From: Marthasterias glacialis
Taxonomy: Eukaryota > Echinodermata > Asteroidea > Forcipulatida > Asteriidae
Reading direction: 5' to 3'
Assembly (NCBI GenBank): GCA_911728455.2
Contig: OU452223.1
Span: 16,735,802 to 16,799,801, forward strand
Length of the DNA stretch: 64,000 nt
Part shown: positions 54,913 through 64,000 of the stretch, in pieces
How the letters are laid out: each line of letters opens with the position of its first letter
Numbering within the stretch: position 1 is the first letter of the stretch
Translations under genes and position numbers: made by a program
The notes under the pieces: model-generated
What the model was told of the DNA's origin: nothing
Databases searched by the model: none
What the model saw: only the letters and a program-made list of their open reading frames with translations

Positions 54913-57900
54913 CTTTAAGATGGAACGAGAGAAAAAGCGATCGTTACTGAACTGAAAAATGTTGTTTGTCAAGACAACAGATCTGCAGAACAAATTCCAT
55001 GAAAGCACATGGACACAGACATATTGAGCATAAACAAGTAAAACTTGGTAAGATCGAAGTAATGCACATCAAAATCTTTATGATCAGTAAAATATGTATA
55101 ATACTACACTGCATTACCTCTAAAAGTAACATTCCTCATTAGGCAACTTAGCATAAAGTGACCCCCTACCAACCATGACTAAATAAATCAATGATTTAAG
55201 ACTATTCGTACTTGGAAAAAACTAATGTCAAATCCTTTAAAAAACACCAAAAACAGAAGCTTTCTGCACTCCATATTTACAGGAAACCCAGGGTATCACA
55301 AAAATATCTCAGCAAATTACAAAAATCTCTTAGCATGGTTTCCTGGTAATGGATTCCTGCCTTTCACACAACCATTCAAATGAACATGTGTCAGGCCTTC
55401 GGGTCACGAGACTCAAGCAAAGAAAAGAAATAACATCACGATATGTAGGATCAATTGTGTTGTTATCAAAAGGGCTTGACAATCAACTCATGCACTAGAT
55501 TCTAAACATTTGGCTGCGAGCATTCAGGTGTGAAAGAGTAATAGCCTGGCAAAAAAAACCCCAAAAAAACCCCCCAAAAAACAACAACCCAGGAACATTC
55601 AATCCACATTTGTCATACAAAAATACAGTTGTGTTACAAGTGTACATGTTCATGTGTAGAATGTATAGGGCTTATGAAGGCCTCATGCACACGTATTATG
55701 TAGATGTAGTATCGGATAAATCACTACTTTCCGCTGTCTACAAAATGAACTCAGTTCCCTCAGAGGGCCTGAAACATTTAACGGCTTCCAAAAACAATTT
55801 AGCAAAAGATACTGTTGCGGAAGCTTTAATAATATTTACAAGGTGGTTTCTTAAACATCACCATTAATATCCCATCAACATCTATTGTGTAGGTTTTAAA
55901 TTTTTGTTGTTTCAAACCCAAAGTACTGCAAGTAACGTGTTGTGGCCGAGCAGTTTAGTGCATCGGACTCAAAATCTCGGTCTTGACACTTGTGTCCTCG
56001 AGCAAGACACTTAACTATAATTGCTTCAAATAGGGGAAGAGGCAGTTATGTTTGTCTCGGAACGAATTCACTTACCCCTCCCTGTTCTTAGGTGTGGTGT
56101 GGAGAGACTTGTGTTTATATCTCGCCATGTCTTGTTCCTGCTCATTCTGGCAGGTTTCTATCCCTTCAAAAAGTAACCCACACCTTGAGTGGCCTTTGGG
56201 CCTTGTGATGGGCAAATTGCATAAAAACACGAAGCAAAAAGAAGGGAAAGCGAAATGATCCAACGCGTCGAGAAATGATTTGACCTACCCATTTGATGTT
56301 CCACTCGTGTGTGATGCGTACTACCCTGAGCTCTAAAGCTGAGACTCAGCAAGTGTCTATCGTCAGAGCTGTCCCTGACGAGGAAAGATCCGTCTGGCAT
56401 GTTCTCAAGGCGTGCCTCTGCATCATCCCAATTCATAGGTCCCCAGTACCATCCATACTATATCAAAACAAAAACACACACACACACGTTTACATAACAT
56501 ACTCTCTGTGTGGATATTCCATTCGTTATGGTGTAAATAAGAAAAAGAAATTCTTCAACATCTTTACTTCTTAAAGAACACCCATTTCTGTATACAGACC
56601 TGATACTTTCTGGAGGCAACGGAGGCAATAGACTGTAAGTTTTCGCACATATTCAAAACTTTTTGGGACCGTTTGGTCCCACGCACATTGCTTTAACATG
56701 TGAAGGAAACAAAATCATGCGTTTTTATGGACCCTAATGTTCGAATACGTACAAGACTTGCATCGTCTACGGGAGACTTTTGAGACATTAGTGGGAGCCC
56801 CAGTCAGCAGTCCCTTTCTATTGTCCTCAGCTACAAAAATGACAGAAAAGGACCGCTCACTGGGGCGCCTGCTGACTCTTCAAAAGTTCTCCCTTTGCAC
56901 AAGCTATCGCATTAGGTAGATTCGAGCAAATTACGGGCCGGTAGACGAGAATTACGGCCGACACTGCTTTTTAAAGATTCATAGTAAAAACAGACAAGGT
57001 TGATTATTCAGATGACGTTTTCAAAAACTGGTAAACAGATGTTTTTGCTGAAACTCTGGAATCATAATGATGTCCTCTTAAAAAAAAAAAAAAAAAAAAA
57101 AAGTTTTGTGAAACCCAAACAATAAAATATTTTATCATCACTTTTATTAACTTATTCAGACATTTTCATCGTAACAGGGAAACAAAAAGCGGAAACTGTC
57201 TATCACACAAAACTATGTAAAGCATTTTGTAGTGTGGGTAAAATACAAATAATATTCTTTATTCCCGATGCAAATTTAACATCTATTAAAATCACTGCTG
57301 CTAAAATATAGGATTTGAACTGCCTCCAGCTACCGAACAATCTCAGTTGTCTGGTTGGTAAGACATCTGCTCTAGAATGGCAAAGGTCATGGGTTCGAAT
57401 CCCACCCGAGGAATATGCCTAGTAAATTTTTTTTCACAGGACCCGGGGAAAGTACTGAGTATACATTGCTTAACACACATTGGTGTATGGGAAAAACACA
57501 AATAATATTCTTTAGACCAGATGCAATATTAACATATACTATACTTTTGGGGTTTAACAAAACAAAAACAAAACAAAAACACCCAGAAATTGAAAAACAA
57601 GGTGTTCGTGTTGCAGATCCATGAATTAAGTTTTATTCAGCATGACTTTATGATTCATAATCGATGTTTGTTATGAGATGGTGAGATATAAATTTAATGT
57701 TTTTCATCACCTTTACTCTGATGTGTTTGTATAATAAAAAGTGAATTTGTGTATTATTTTGTTTAGGTGTTATGATGTTATGAAACAATAAGTTTTGAAA
57801 CAATGTCACCAGAGGGCACTGTGTAAATTGATGACGTCATTTAAATTATTTGAAAATGCCAAAGGTTAATGGTCATTCATGTTCCAATTCCCTTTCTTAT

Positions 57901-60900
57901 TGGCTTCAGAGCTGAAATTAAGGTTTTTGACTATTTATTCATTTCAACCTTCGGTTTTGACCGGAAGACAAGGTCGAATTGGACTTTTGTCTGCCATGTC
58001 CATGTGACTTTTGTTCAGTTTTCCAAGACTTATCCGATAATGTATAGATTGTCAAAATCCATTGAATGCTTGATGAGTTATTAGGATATTAAACTTTGAA
58101 TTAATGTAATTTGACACTTGATAACATCATCATGTGACCATCATCATTGTTCAGGTTTCATCTTGATGTTGATGGTCAATTGTCTGATGAGTTTCAAGGT
58201 TCTCCTTGGCATGCAGTTTCAATTTTTAATTACGCTGTAGCAAAGAGTTTGAAGGAACACAACACTGACAGCGTAATGCAACTTCCTTTAGCAACAATCA
58301 ATTTTGCTCAATTTTCATAATTACATGTAAGCTTTTAATGATATTATCTATTAGTAAAAAATTGATGAAGACAATTTTAAAATAGTCATAGAGAACTGCG
58401 AATTTTAATGACGTCACCACTGTATATTAGGTCGTGAACAAAATGTCATTTCGTGCCCAGAAACTATATCCAAATTCCATTTAATAATGACTGCAGAGCT
58501 GGAAGCATGGCCTTTAAAAAAAATTGCTTCAATGTCCAATTTGAACCGGAAGAAAAGGTTGAATTGGGGTCACATCTGTGTAACATTTGTTCAGTTTTTG
58601 AAGACCTCTCCAATGATGTATAGATTGTAAAAATCCAAGATGTGGTTCAGGAGTTGTTATTTTTTCAAATATCAAACGTTGATTTAAGGAAATCAAAACT
58701 ATCATAGTTTTCAAGGCTCAATTCAGTTTCAATCTTGAGTAGAGAAGAGTTGAGCAGAAGTAGCAACAGTAGCAGCAAAAGCAAAAAAAACAAAAACAGA
58801 ACTAGAATTTCAGTTTTCATGACATCACAAAAACAAGGAGTTCGTGTTGCTGACCTTTGAACTGAGTTTTATTCTGCACATGTCCTCATGGTTTGTGTCT
58901 CATGATTCAAGATTCAAGATTAGAGATTAATAATCGATGGCTGACATCACCAAATGCCGCTGTAAGCCTGTTAACATATGATGACGTCATGTTTTCATAA
59001 CCTTCCCTCTGATGTGTACAATAGTGATTTTTTGTTCTTTTCAGGAGTTAAACGATGTGACGAAACAATAGCTTTTGAAATACTGTCATCAGAGGGCACT
59101 GTGTACATCGATAACTTCATCACTTTAAATTACTTGAAAAGGCCACGGGTCAATGGTTATTTCATACACAGAAACCATGTGCTAATTCCCTTTCATTTTG
59201 GATACAGAGCTGTGATTATATGATAGGTAGTTCTTGAGATATGAATTTTGTGAAATTCTCAACTTCTGGTTTGAACCGGAAGCCAAGGTCAAATTGGGGT
59301 CACTTGCGTGAAGCGTTTGTTCAGTCCTTGAAGACCTTTTCGTAAATGTTGTAAAAATCCAATGTTGTTCAGGAGTTTTGATTTTTTTTAAATTATTAAC
59401 CTTTGATTTATTGTAATTTGACACCTGGTGATGTCATCATGGCATCATAAAGTTTGTGCCCTTTTCAAATTGAGGTTCGCTTGTCTGATGAGTTTTAAGG
59501 CTCAACTTAATTTCAATCTTGAGTTATGCTGTAGAGAAGACTTGAGCTCAAGAAGGAGAAAAAAAAACACAAAAAAAAAACCCACACCAAAACAAACAGA
59601 ACAATAACAAGAGGTTTTTGTGCAGTTGCAAGAACACCTAACAATGTCTGACTGTACAGGAAATTGCAAGCTTTCACCTGAACTTTTAAGAAAATATTGT
59701 AAAGTGCTGACTATTAATAATAGTGAATTATTTTAACTGTACACCAACTTTAGTTGTGATGCTGCAATGTTCATTTCCTTGTTACCTTCGAAAACCACCC
59801 AAAAATTTCTCAATGAAAAACAAAAAAAATAATAAAAATGTGGAAAAACTGAACTAGATCATTACATACATGTATGTACATCATCTACAACCTTAATGGT
59901 TCCAAATCCTTCAAAATCCTACTCAGCAAGTTGTAAGATACAATACTGCAGGCCCATATAACAATTGCTTATAATTTTATTTATTGATTTTATTTATTTT
60001 AAATCTTAGGACATAATTCTATGTTGGCAAGGGCCGTCCAGGGTGAGGCAAAAGCTTTACAAATTGTCGTCAAAGCGATGTGCCCTCCCAGACCCTGCCA
60101 ACAAAATAACATATGTATGTTTTATACAAATGGCAATAATAAAAGCATGAATATAAAAACAAAATATAGATCATAAAATATTATGGTACAAAACACTTCA
60201 TTAAATTTAAAGAACAACGCCGCACTGACACAAATATTAGGGCAAGATAATGACAATTGACCAAAACTGAACACCAACTGAAACAATGAAAACCCCAAAT
60301 GTCCACTCCCAACCCCCCCCCCCCTTGGAATGTCCGCCCAAAGGAGCCAAGCCCTCAGTGACAATACAAGTAAACATTTAAGAAACAAACGTAGAACAGA
60401 GGGCAAGGCTGAAGGGGGAAATCAATTTGTCTTAAAACCAAAAGGTTTAACTTGCGTTACCATAGAGTGGAATAATTTATAGGATTTGGAAGGGTCTCTA
60501 GCCAATGACACTAGGGGCTAGGGGTAAAAAAAACCCCCAAAAAACAAATCAAGTCTGAAACTTTAGCAGAGGCCACATAGATTCCATTGCCCCAGATCTT
60601 GGCCCATTAAAAACACGGGCACTTTTGCATTTTGTTTCAAAATAATCAAAAGAACGTGTTTTTTCGTACCTCACTTATTTTCCGAAGACTGACGGCAAAT
60701 TGCTTCCTGGCCTTATCAACTTCTTCTTTGCTAACCCCATCTTTGGATAAACCATCTACAAAAAGATGAAAATTTAAATGTTACTGCCAATAATCTAAAC
60801 ATTGGAATAAACATAATAATGTACAACTCCGCATAATCATTTTACCATTGAAAATATTGTTTTTGCACAGAGTTTTTTGTCACATTCGAAAACAAGTAAA

Positions 60901-63530
60901 CATGGCAAAAATAGTGTTTTAACTTTGTCAATTGTCTTCTCTAAAATGATGTGATTCAACATTCAACTGCTTTGCAAAAACTAACACCGAGCAAGAAATT
61001 TGTGAAAAAATTACTTTAAAAGAATGTTCTTTCAGTGAAAATCAGGCCATGCAACTTTAGAGGAATCACAAATGTACATGTATGTATGGTCAGCAGCTGT
61101 ATGGGAATTGGTCCCAAGGCTTCCATCAAATTGGGGATGTTTTTTTTCTGGCATTCAAGAGAAATGACGGTTAATATGTTCTGATAAATGAAATCATAAA
61201 AAGGTTACCTTTAGAAGCCTGTTGGGCAGCATTCTCATCAGGGTTGGTCATCGCATACGATGATTGCCGTCTTGCATTCTCTTTGATATTAGTGAGTTTA
61301 GGATGCGGGGGTATGTCGGGCAAAGGTCGATCAGGAAAACCATGAGTTGAATGTCTCTTCTTCTTACTACCTGGCTTAAACATCTGGGAGAAACGATTCC
61401 TCATGTTGACTGTTTTCACCCTTTTCATCGCTCTCATTTCCGGAGGAGATGCTGATGGGACTTGAGTAACATTCCTCGGCAGAGATTTACTCTTGTTTTT
61501 GGTGTCAGAGTCAAAGTCCATTCCGATATCACTCAGGAACTCGTGAGTTGGGATGTCATCGTCGTCATCATCCATGTACCGAAACGTGGACATGGCTCTG
61601 ACGTTGTCATTAAAGTTGCTCGGTGTGGTTGGCATTCTTGGTGGAAGCGGCGGAGGGTCCTCCTCCTCTTTCACATCGTCATTCTCATCATTAGGTGGTT
61701 TCTTCAAGTCCTTGGGCTTGGAGCTTCGATCGACTCTTGGTGCTGATGTTTCATTCGAGTTGGTATCAACACCCCCAGCTGCTCCCAAGACGTCTTGGGG
61801 ATTGTTAGGGATAGCCTTGTCAGTGGGAGAGTTGATTTCTTCCTCAGACACTTTCATAGCTTCAAAGGCCTTTGTGGTGTCAGTGTAACTACTGTCTTTT
61901 GGCTCTTCTTCCTCTTTGCTCAATTTTTTGTTCTCCTGCATTAGGGAGAAGCTATTCCATTTGATAAACATCTCCAAGTCCTCCCTGGACAGTTGTTTCA
62001 CCCTTGAGTCTTCGTCTAAAAACATGCTATTGCTGTTGATGATCATCGCAATATGCGGTGTTCTAGCTTTCGGAGGCGAGCCCAGCTCCTCTATCATGGC
62101 AAGAGGAATGCTTTCAAGCGCGAGGGCCGTCTTCTTGTCACAACGGTCACTCTGAACGTACATGTATGGATGTGTTTTATTGCCACATGTGCATGTACAG
62201 CAATGCTTTTTGCCAGAGCATTCTTGTGCTGGCGGCTTATCCTTAACTTCTGAACTTCCACCACTCTTACTCGAAGATACATCCAGAGTTCCTCTGACAA
62301 AATTCTTTGATTCTGAACTCCCGTCTCCAACTGCAGCCTCATTGTTAGTATTCACATCCCCATTGAGATTTGCATTCGAATATTGATTAGAAGAAATTGT
62401 CTGAGACTGATAGATGATGGGTGACTCGGAGGGCATGACAGAAGGGTCAGTGTGGTGGGCCTCTGATTCTTCTGGGAGAGGGCCTACTGAGTTACTGTAT
62501 TTCAGATCTGCGGTTGATAGCTCTCCATTCCGTTCCTCATACTTCTCACCTTGTAACTGTGTATACTGCCCACATGCCGAAACTAGTGACTCTGGTACCT
62601 GCTGTGGAGCAAAGACTGATCTCCCAATATGAGAAAAATTAACAGGTCCCTCAGACGAAACAGTTCTTGACTCCAGTTCTTTCATGTTCTCCAAAGAATT
62701 CTTATTTCGTTCGTTCTGGAACGCGAGAGGGATTTCTGCTTCAATATAAAGGTTCATGGGAGCGCTTGAATTTGATATGGTGTCCTTTGCAGGTGGGAGC
62801 ACCTCTGGTTCTGACTTACAGCTACAAGGAACTGTTTTTTTACTCATTTTGAATGAATCGGATGTTATCTCACCGGTAGCATTTCCAGCAGGACATCCTA
62901 AATTCTTGGTATTGCAGTCACAGCCCGTTTCGTGGACTGGGAGTCGAGGATGATCCATTTCCATACAGGGGGACTCCACTGTGAAGAGAGCAGCAGTTGT
63001 CCCTTGTGGGTTACACATCTCACCATCAAGGGCTGTACCTTTGCTGGCTACATCAACAAGATTCGCTACTTCACCCTTTGAACTCTTCCGCACTTTAGGG
63101 CGTGCTCCTTGCTTTTCAAAGATATTGGAGTTTGAATTCTTGGGCTGTGCACAACTGTCTCGTTTATTGGCATTCTCATCTATTTTGAAATTCACACCAT
63201 TTGGAAGTTGTCCGTTTGTACGGGTGACCCGCGTGGATTCGTTCAGTCCATTAGGAGCTTTTGCTAAAGAGCTGTTCCTCATCATGCCTGCTTTCTCAAG
63301 CGACGAGTCCCGGATGTAGGATATGGCTGTGTCAGCATCCATTTGTGGGACGGACAAAGGACGGCTGTGTGTTGCATGGCTGAAGTCATCCCCGTTCCTG
63401 CGATGTTGTTTCCCACTGAGGCTCTTACGCATCTTGACCAGTAAGCCTATTGGTTCAGGTGCCATGTCCTTTGCGTTCCGTTCAGGCTGTTTACTGGACA
63501 ACATAGTCCAACCAAGACATTCTCTCAACT
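54590..63530 (-). CDS. SOCS7: SOCS6/SOCS7-like suppressor of cytokine signalling (5' end not seen)
   Basis: Four minus-strand exons, 61209-63530, 60670-60755, 56289-56457 and 54590-54912, join in frame with GT/AG introns. Numbering from the first in-frame Met inside exon A (63504) gives 957 residues. The long N-terminal part (about 1-765) is mostly disordered, with a Cys cluster (CCTCTCG, about 430), a proline-rich PPPLPPR (about 614) of SH3-ligand type and a basic KPGSKKKRHS stretch. The SH2 domain (about 797-895) has WYWGPMNWDDA and FLVRDSSDD with the phosphotyrosine-binding Arg at 822. The SOCS box (about 906-948) has the elongin BC-type MQHMCRFVIRR and the Cul5-type LPLP. SOCS6/7 proteins present phosphotyrosine proteins to a Cullin-5 ubiquitin ligase. 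GFPPAAVQLLYPISRF favours SOCS7, while RLKDYLKEAQYY is SOCS6-like, so a pre-duplication SOCS6/7 gene is likely. Confidence 0.93.
54913..56288 (-). other. SOCS6/7 intron C-D (1,376 bp)
   Basis: GT at 56288 and AG at 54914-54913. It contains the family C SINE at 55937-56243, only 45 bp from the exon. The rest is AT-rich with no gene seen. Confidence 0.85.
55937..56243 (+). mobile_element. tRNA-Leu-like SINE (family C), near full length, in a SOCS intron
   Basis: The head TGTTGTGGCCGAGCAGTTTA is tRNA-Leu-like. The body reads GTGTCCTCGAGCAAGACACT, TAACTATAATTGCTTCAAAT, GAATTCACTTACCCCTCCCT, TATCTCGCCATGTCTTGTTC and TTCAAAAAGTAACCCACACC, ending near GGGCAAATTGCATAAAA. It is antisense to the SOCS gene and ends about 45 bp from the donor of the SH2 exon. 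Confidence 0.75.
56289..56457 (-). CDS. SOCS7: SOCS6/7 SH2 exon, first half
   Basis: 169 nt between TTGATATAG|TATGG and ATGG|GTAGGT. It encodes YGWYWGPMNWDDAEARLENM, PDGSFLVRDSSDDRHLLSLS and FRAQGSTHHTRVEHQM. Human SOCS6 has VPDGSFLVRDSSDDRYLLSL at the same place. Confidence 0.95.
56598..56632 (+). mobile_element. GGCA-core element end fragment
   Basis: GACCTGATACTTTCTGGAGG followed by CAACGGAGGCAATAG matches the terminal region of the family only. Confidence 0.5.
56767..56897. mobile_element. Fold-back MITE, GGGAGACTTTTGAGAC family, copy 3
   Basis: GGGAGACTTTTGAGACATTA at the left pairs imperfectly with CTTCAAAAGTTCTCCC at the right. CCAGTCAGCAGTCCCTTTCT pairs loosely with GAAAAGGACCGCTCACTGGG. 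It is closest to copy 1 (31766-31907), which has the same GACCGGTCCTT...GGAAAAGGACC interior plan. Confidence 0.75.
57234..57292 (+). mobile_element. Family A SINE tail fragment
   Basis: GTGTGGGTAAAATACAAATA and TTTATTCCCGATGCAAATTT match the SINE tail. It sits directly upstream of a fuller copy. Confidence 0.6.
57305..57548 (+). mobile_element. tRNA-derived SINE (family A), near full length
   Basis: Head with TTGTCTGGTTGGTAAGACAT (A-box side), CTGCTCTAGAATGG and GGGTTCGAATCCCACCCGAG (B box). Tail with TTTTTCACAGGACCCGGGGA, GCTTAACACACATTGGTGTA and ACACAAATAATATTCTTTAG. Confidence 0.8.
57590..59545 (+). repeat. Three diverged copies of a block of about 650 bp
   Basis: Copies at about 57590-58255, 58370-58770 and 58826-59545. 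Shared blocks include GTTCGTGTTGC(A/T)GA, GTCA(C/T)CAGAGGGCACTGTGT, AATTCCCTTTC, TTTGAACCGGAAG-type sequence with AAGGT(C/T)(A/G)AATTGG, TTTGTTCAGT(T/C) and GATGAGTTT(C/T)AAGG. There is substantial divergence, so the duplications are old. No coding frame runs through them. Confidence 0.7.
60670..60755 (-). CDS. SOCS7: SOCS6/7 pre-SH2 exon
   Basis: 86 nt between CTTTTTGTAG|AT and GAG|GTACGA. It encodes DGLSKDGVSKEEVDKARKQF and AVSLRKISE, a helical pre-SH2 segment, and restores phase 0. Confidence 0.9.
60756..61208 (-). other. SOCS6/7 intron A-B (453 bp)
   Basis: GT at 61208-61207 and AG at 60757-60756. AT-rich, nothing else seen. Confidence 0.9.
61209..63530 (-). CDS. SOCS7: SOCS6/7 large N-terminal exon
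   Basis: The acceptor TTTATGATTTACACAG| at 63531 makes it likely that the ATG at 63543 is intronic and that the exon begins AG|TTGAGAGAA. The donor is AAAG|GTAACC at 61209/61208. An in-frame Met at 63504 (A at -3) could start translation if no upstream coding exon exists. KMRKSLSGKQHRRNG just inside resembles the LRKSFNLNKSKEE region near the SOCS6 N-terminus, but weakly. Confidence 0.88.
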
Positions 63531-63757
63531 CTGTGTAAATCATAAAGAAAGGGTCCTTTAGAACATTGCAAAGTCAAGATCATCATGCAATAAAATCAGA
63601 GTCTTTAGCCTGAATTAAAAAAAAACCGTAGGGAAAGGGTCTCCAAATTTAAAGCATGGTGTCTTGGAGATACCTATAATACACCTATCCCCCTATATTG
63701 TATTACACCAAGGATACAATCTAATGAATGCATCACAGACAAACGGGGCTTGCTAAA

Positions 63758-63807
<50 letters not shown>

Positions 63808-63863
63808 CCAACACCAACACCAACACCAACACCAACACCAACACCAACACCAACACCAACACC

Positions 63864-63902
<39 letters not shown>

Positions 63903-64000
63903 AACAACATCTTGCAATGTCATCTTGCAATGTCAGAGCAGATAATATGAATCTTTTGAAACATGTCATTCTGTGAAGCTTACAGAATAGCAATGTTTCT
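63531..64000 (-). other. Probable SOCS6/7 intron upstream of exon A
   Basis: Non-coding AT-rich sequence ending (in gene sense) at the acceptor before 63530, interrupted by the compound microsatellite. No upstream coding exon is seen. Confidence 0.6.
63755..63908 (+). repeat. Compound (ACA)n-(ACACCA)n-(ACA)n microsatellite
   Basis: About 15 ACA units, then about ten 6-bp ACACCA-type units, then about 15 ACA units with one ATA interruption. The symmetrical layout suggests the hexamer arose by a point mutation inside a triplet array and then spread. The open frames it creates are not genes. Confidence 0.97.

Larger units (their letters stand above)
56458..60669 (-). other. SOCS6/7 intron B-C (4,212 bp)
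   Basis: Bounded by GT at 60669-60668 and AG before 56457. It holds a MITE, SINEs and a triplicated repeat block. 59546-60669 shows only AT-rich sequence with C and A tracts and a weak inverted repeat at about 60024-60110 (TTGGCAAGGGCCGTCC... against GCCCTCCCAGACCCTGCCAA). Confidence 0.85.

Noticed and set aside
63531-63543. ATG at 63543 as the SOCS6/7 start codon
   Set aside because: It lies inside TTTATGATTTACACAG, which reads as a strong polypyrimidine tract and acceptor; coding more likely begins after 63531.
63674-63993. Poly-Leu, poly-Cys and poly-Asn frames
   Set aside because: They are translations of the (ACA)n/(ACACCA)n microsatellite.

Overview
The window is metazoan nuclear DNA: a few spliced, conserved animal genes in a large amount of AT-rich, repeat-filled intron and intergenic sequence. 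The gene content (a diacylglycerol lipase, mitochondrial ribosomal protein uL10m and a SOCS6/7-type SOCS-box protein), many tRNA-derived SINEs and miniature inverted-repeat elements, and the frequent motif TACATGTA fit a marine invertebrate deuterostome. An echinoderm such as a sea star is my best guess, made from sequence texture rather than a database match.

Layout. (1) 1-40946, minus strand: the 5' part of a diacylglycerol lipase gene, closest to DAGLA. Coding exon 1 (40852-40946) holds the conserved N-terminus and exon 2 (4845-5053) holds the first membrane helices. The intron between them is about 35.8 kb; the next intron starts at 4844 and runs to or past the window's left end, so the catalytic exons are outside. 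These introns hold most of the repeats: a 27-bp minisatellite with a 1,019-bp higher-order duplication (1-2664), a 41-bp minisatellite (27076-27766), a 21-bp minisatellite (32915-34558), SINEs, fold-back elements, a hAT-like element with a perfect 8-bp target-site duplication (36314-36718) and two retrotransposon remnants. (2) 40947-43264: head-to-head spacer between DAGL and MRPL10, with a CpG-rich stretch near 41100-41400. (3) 43265-46514, plus strand: complete MRPL10 in four exons, 246 residues, with a polyadenylation signal at 46741. (4) 46747-54589: convergent intergenic region with more repeats and probably the 3' UTR of the SOCS gene. (5) 54590-63530, minus strand: SOCS6/7-like gene, four coding exons seen; the 5' end lies upstream of 63530 and may be outside the window.

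The three genes do not form a pathway: one makes the endocannabinoid 2-AG, one is a mitoribosome subunit and one is an SH2/SOCS-box ubiquitin-ligase adaptor. The most unusual feature is a dispersed family of short elements of about 150-180 bp, often bounded by CAGGCCTGA-like ends and containing a GGCAATGACCAGGGGCA core. At least a dozen copies or fragments are present. In three of them the core has expanded separately into 21-bp tandem arrays of about 5, 21 and 78 units, each with its own variants and, in two, a higher-order pattern. The long open frames in these arrays and in the 27-bp array follow from unit lengths divisible by three and are not called as genes.
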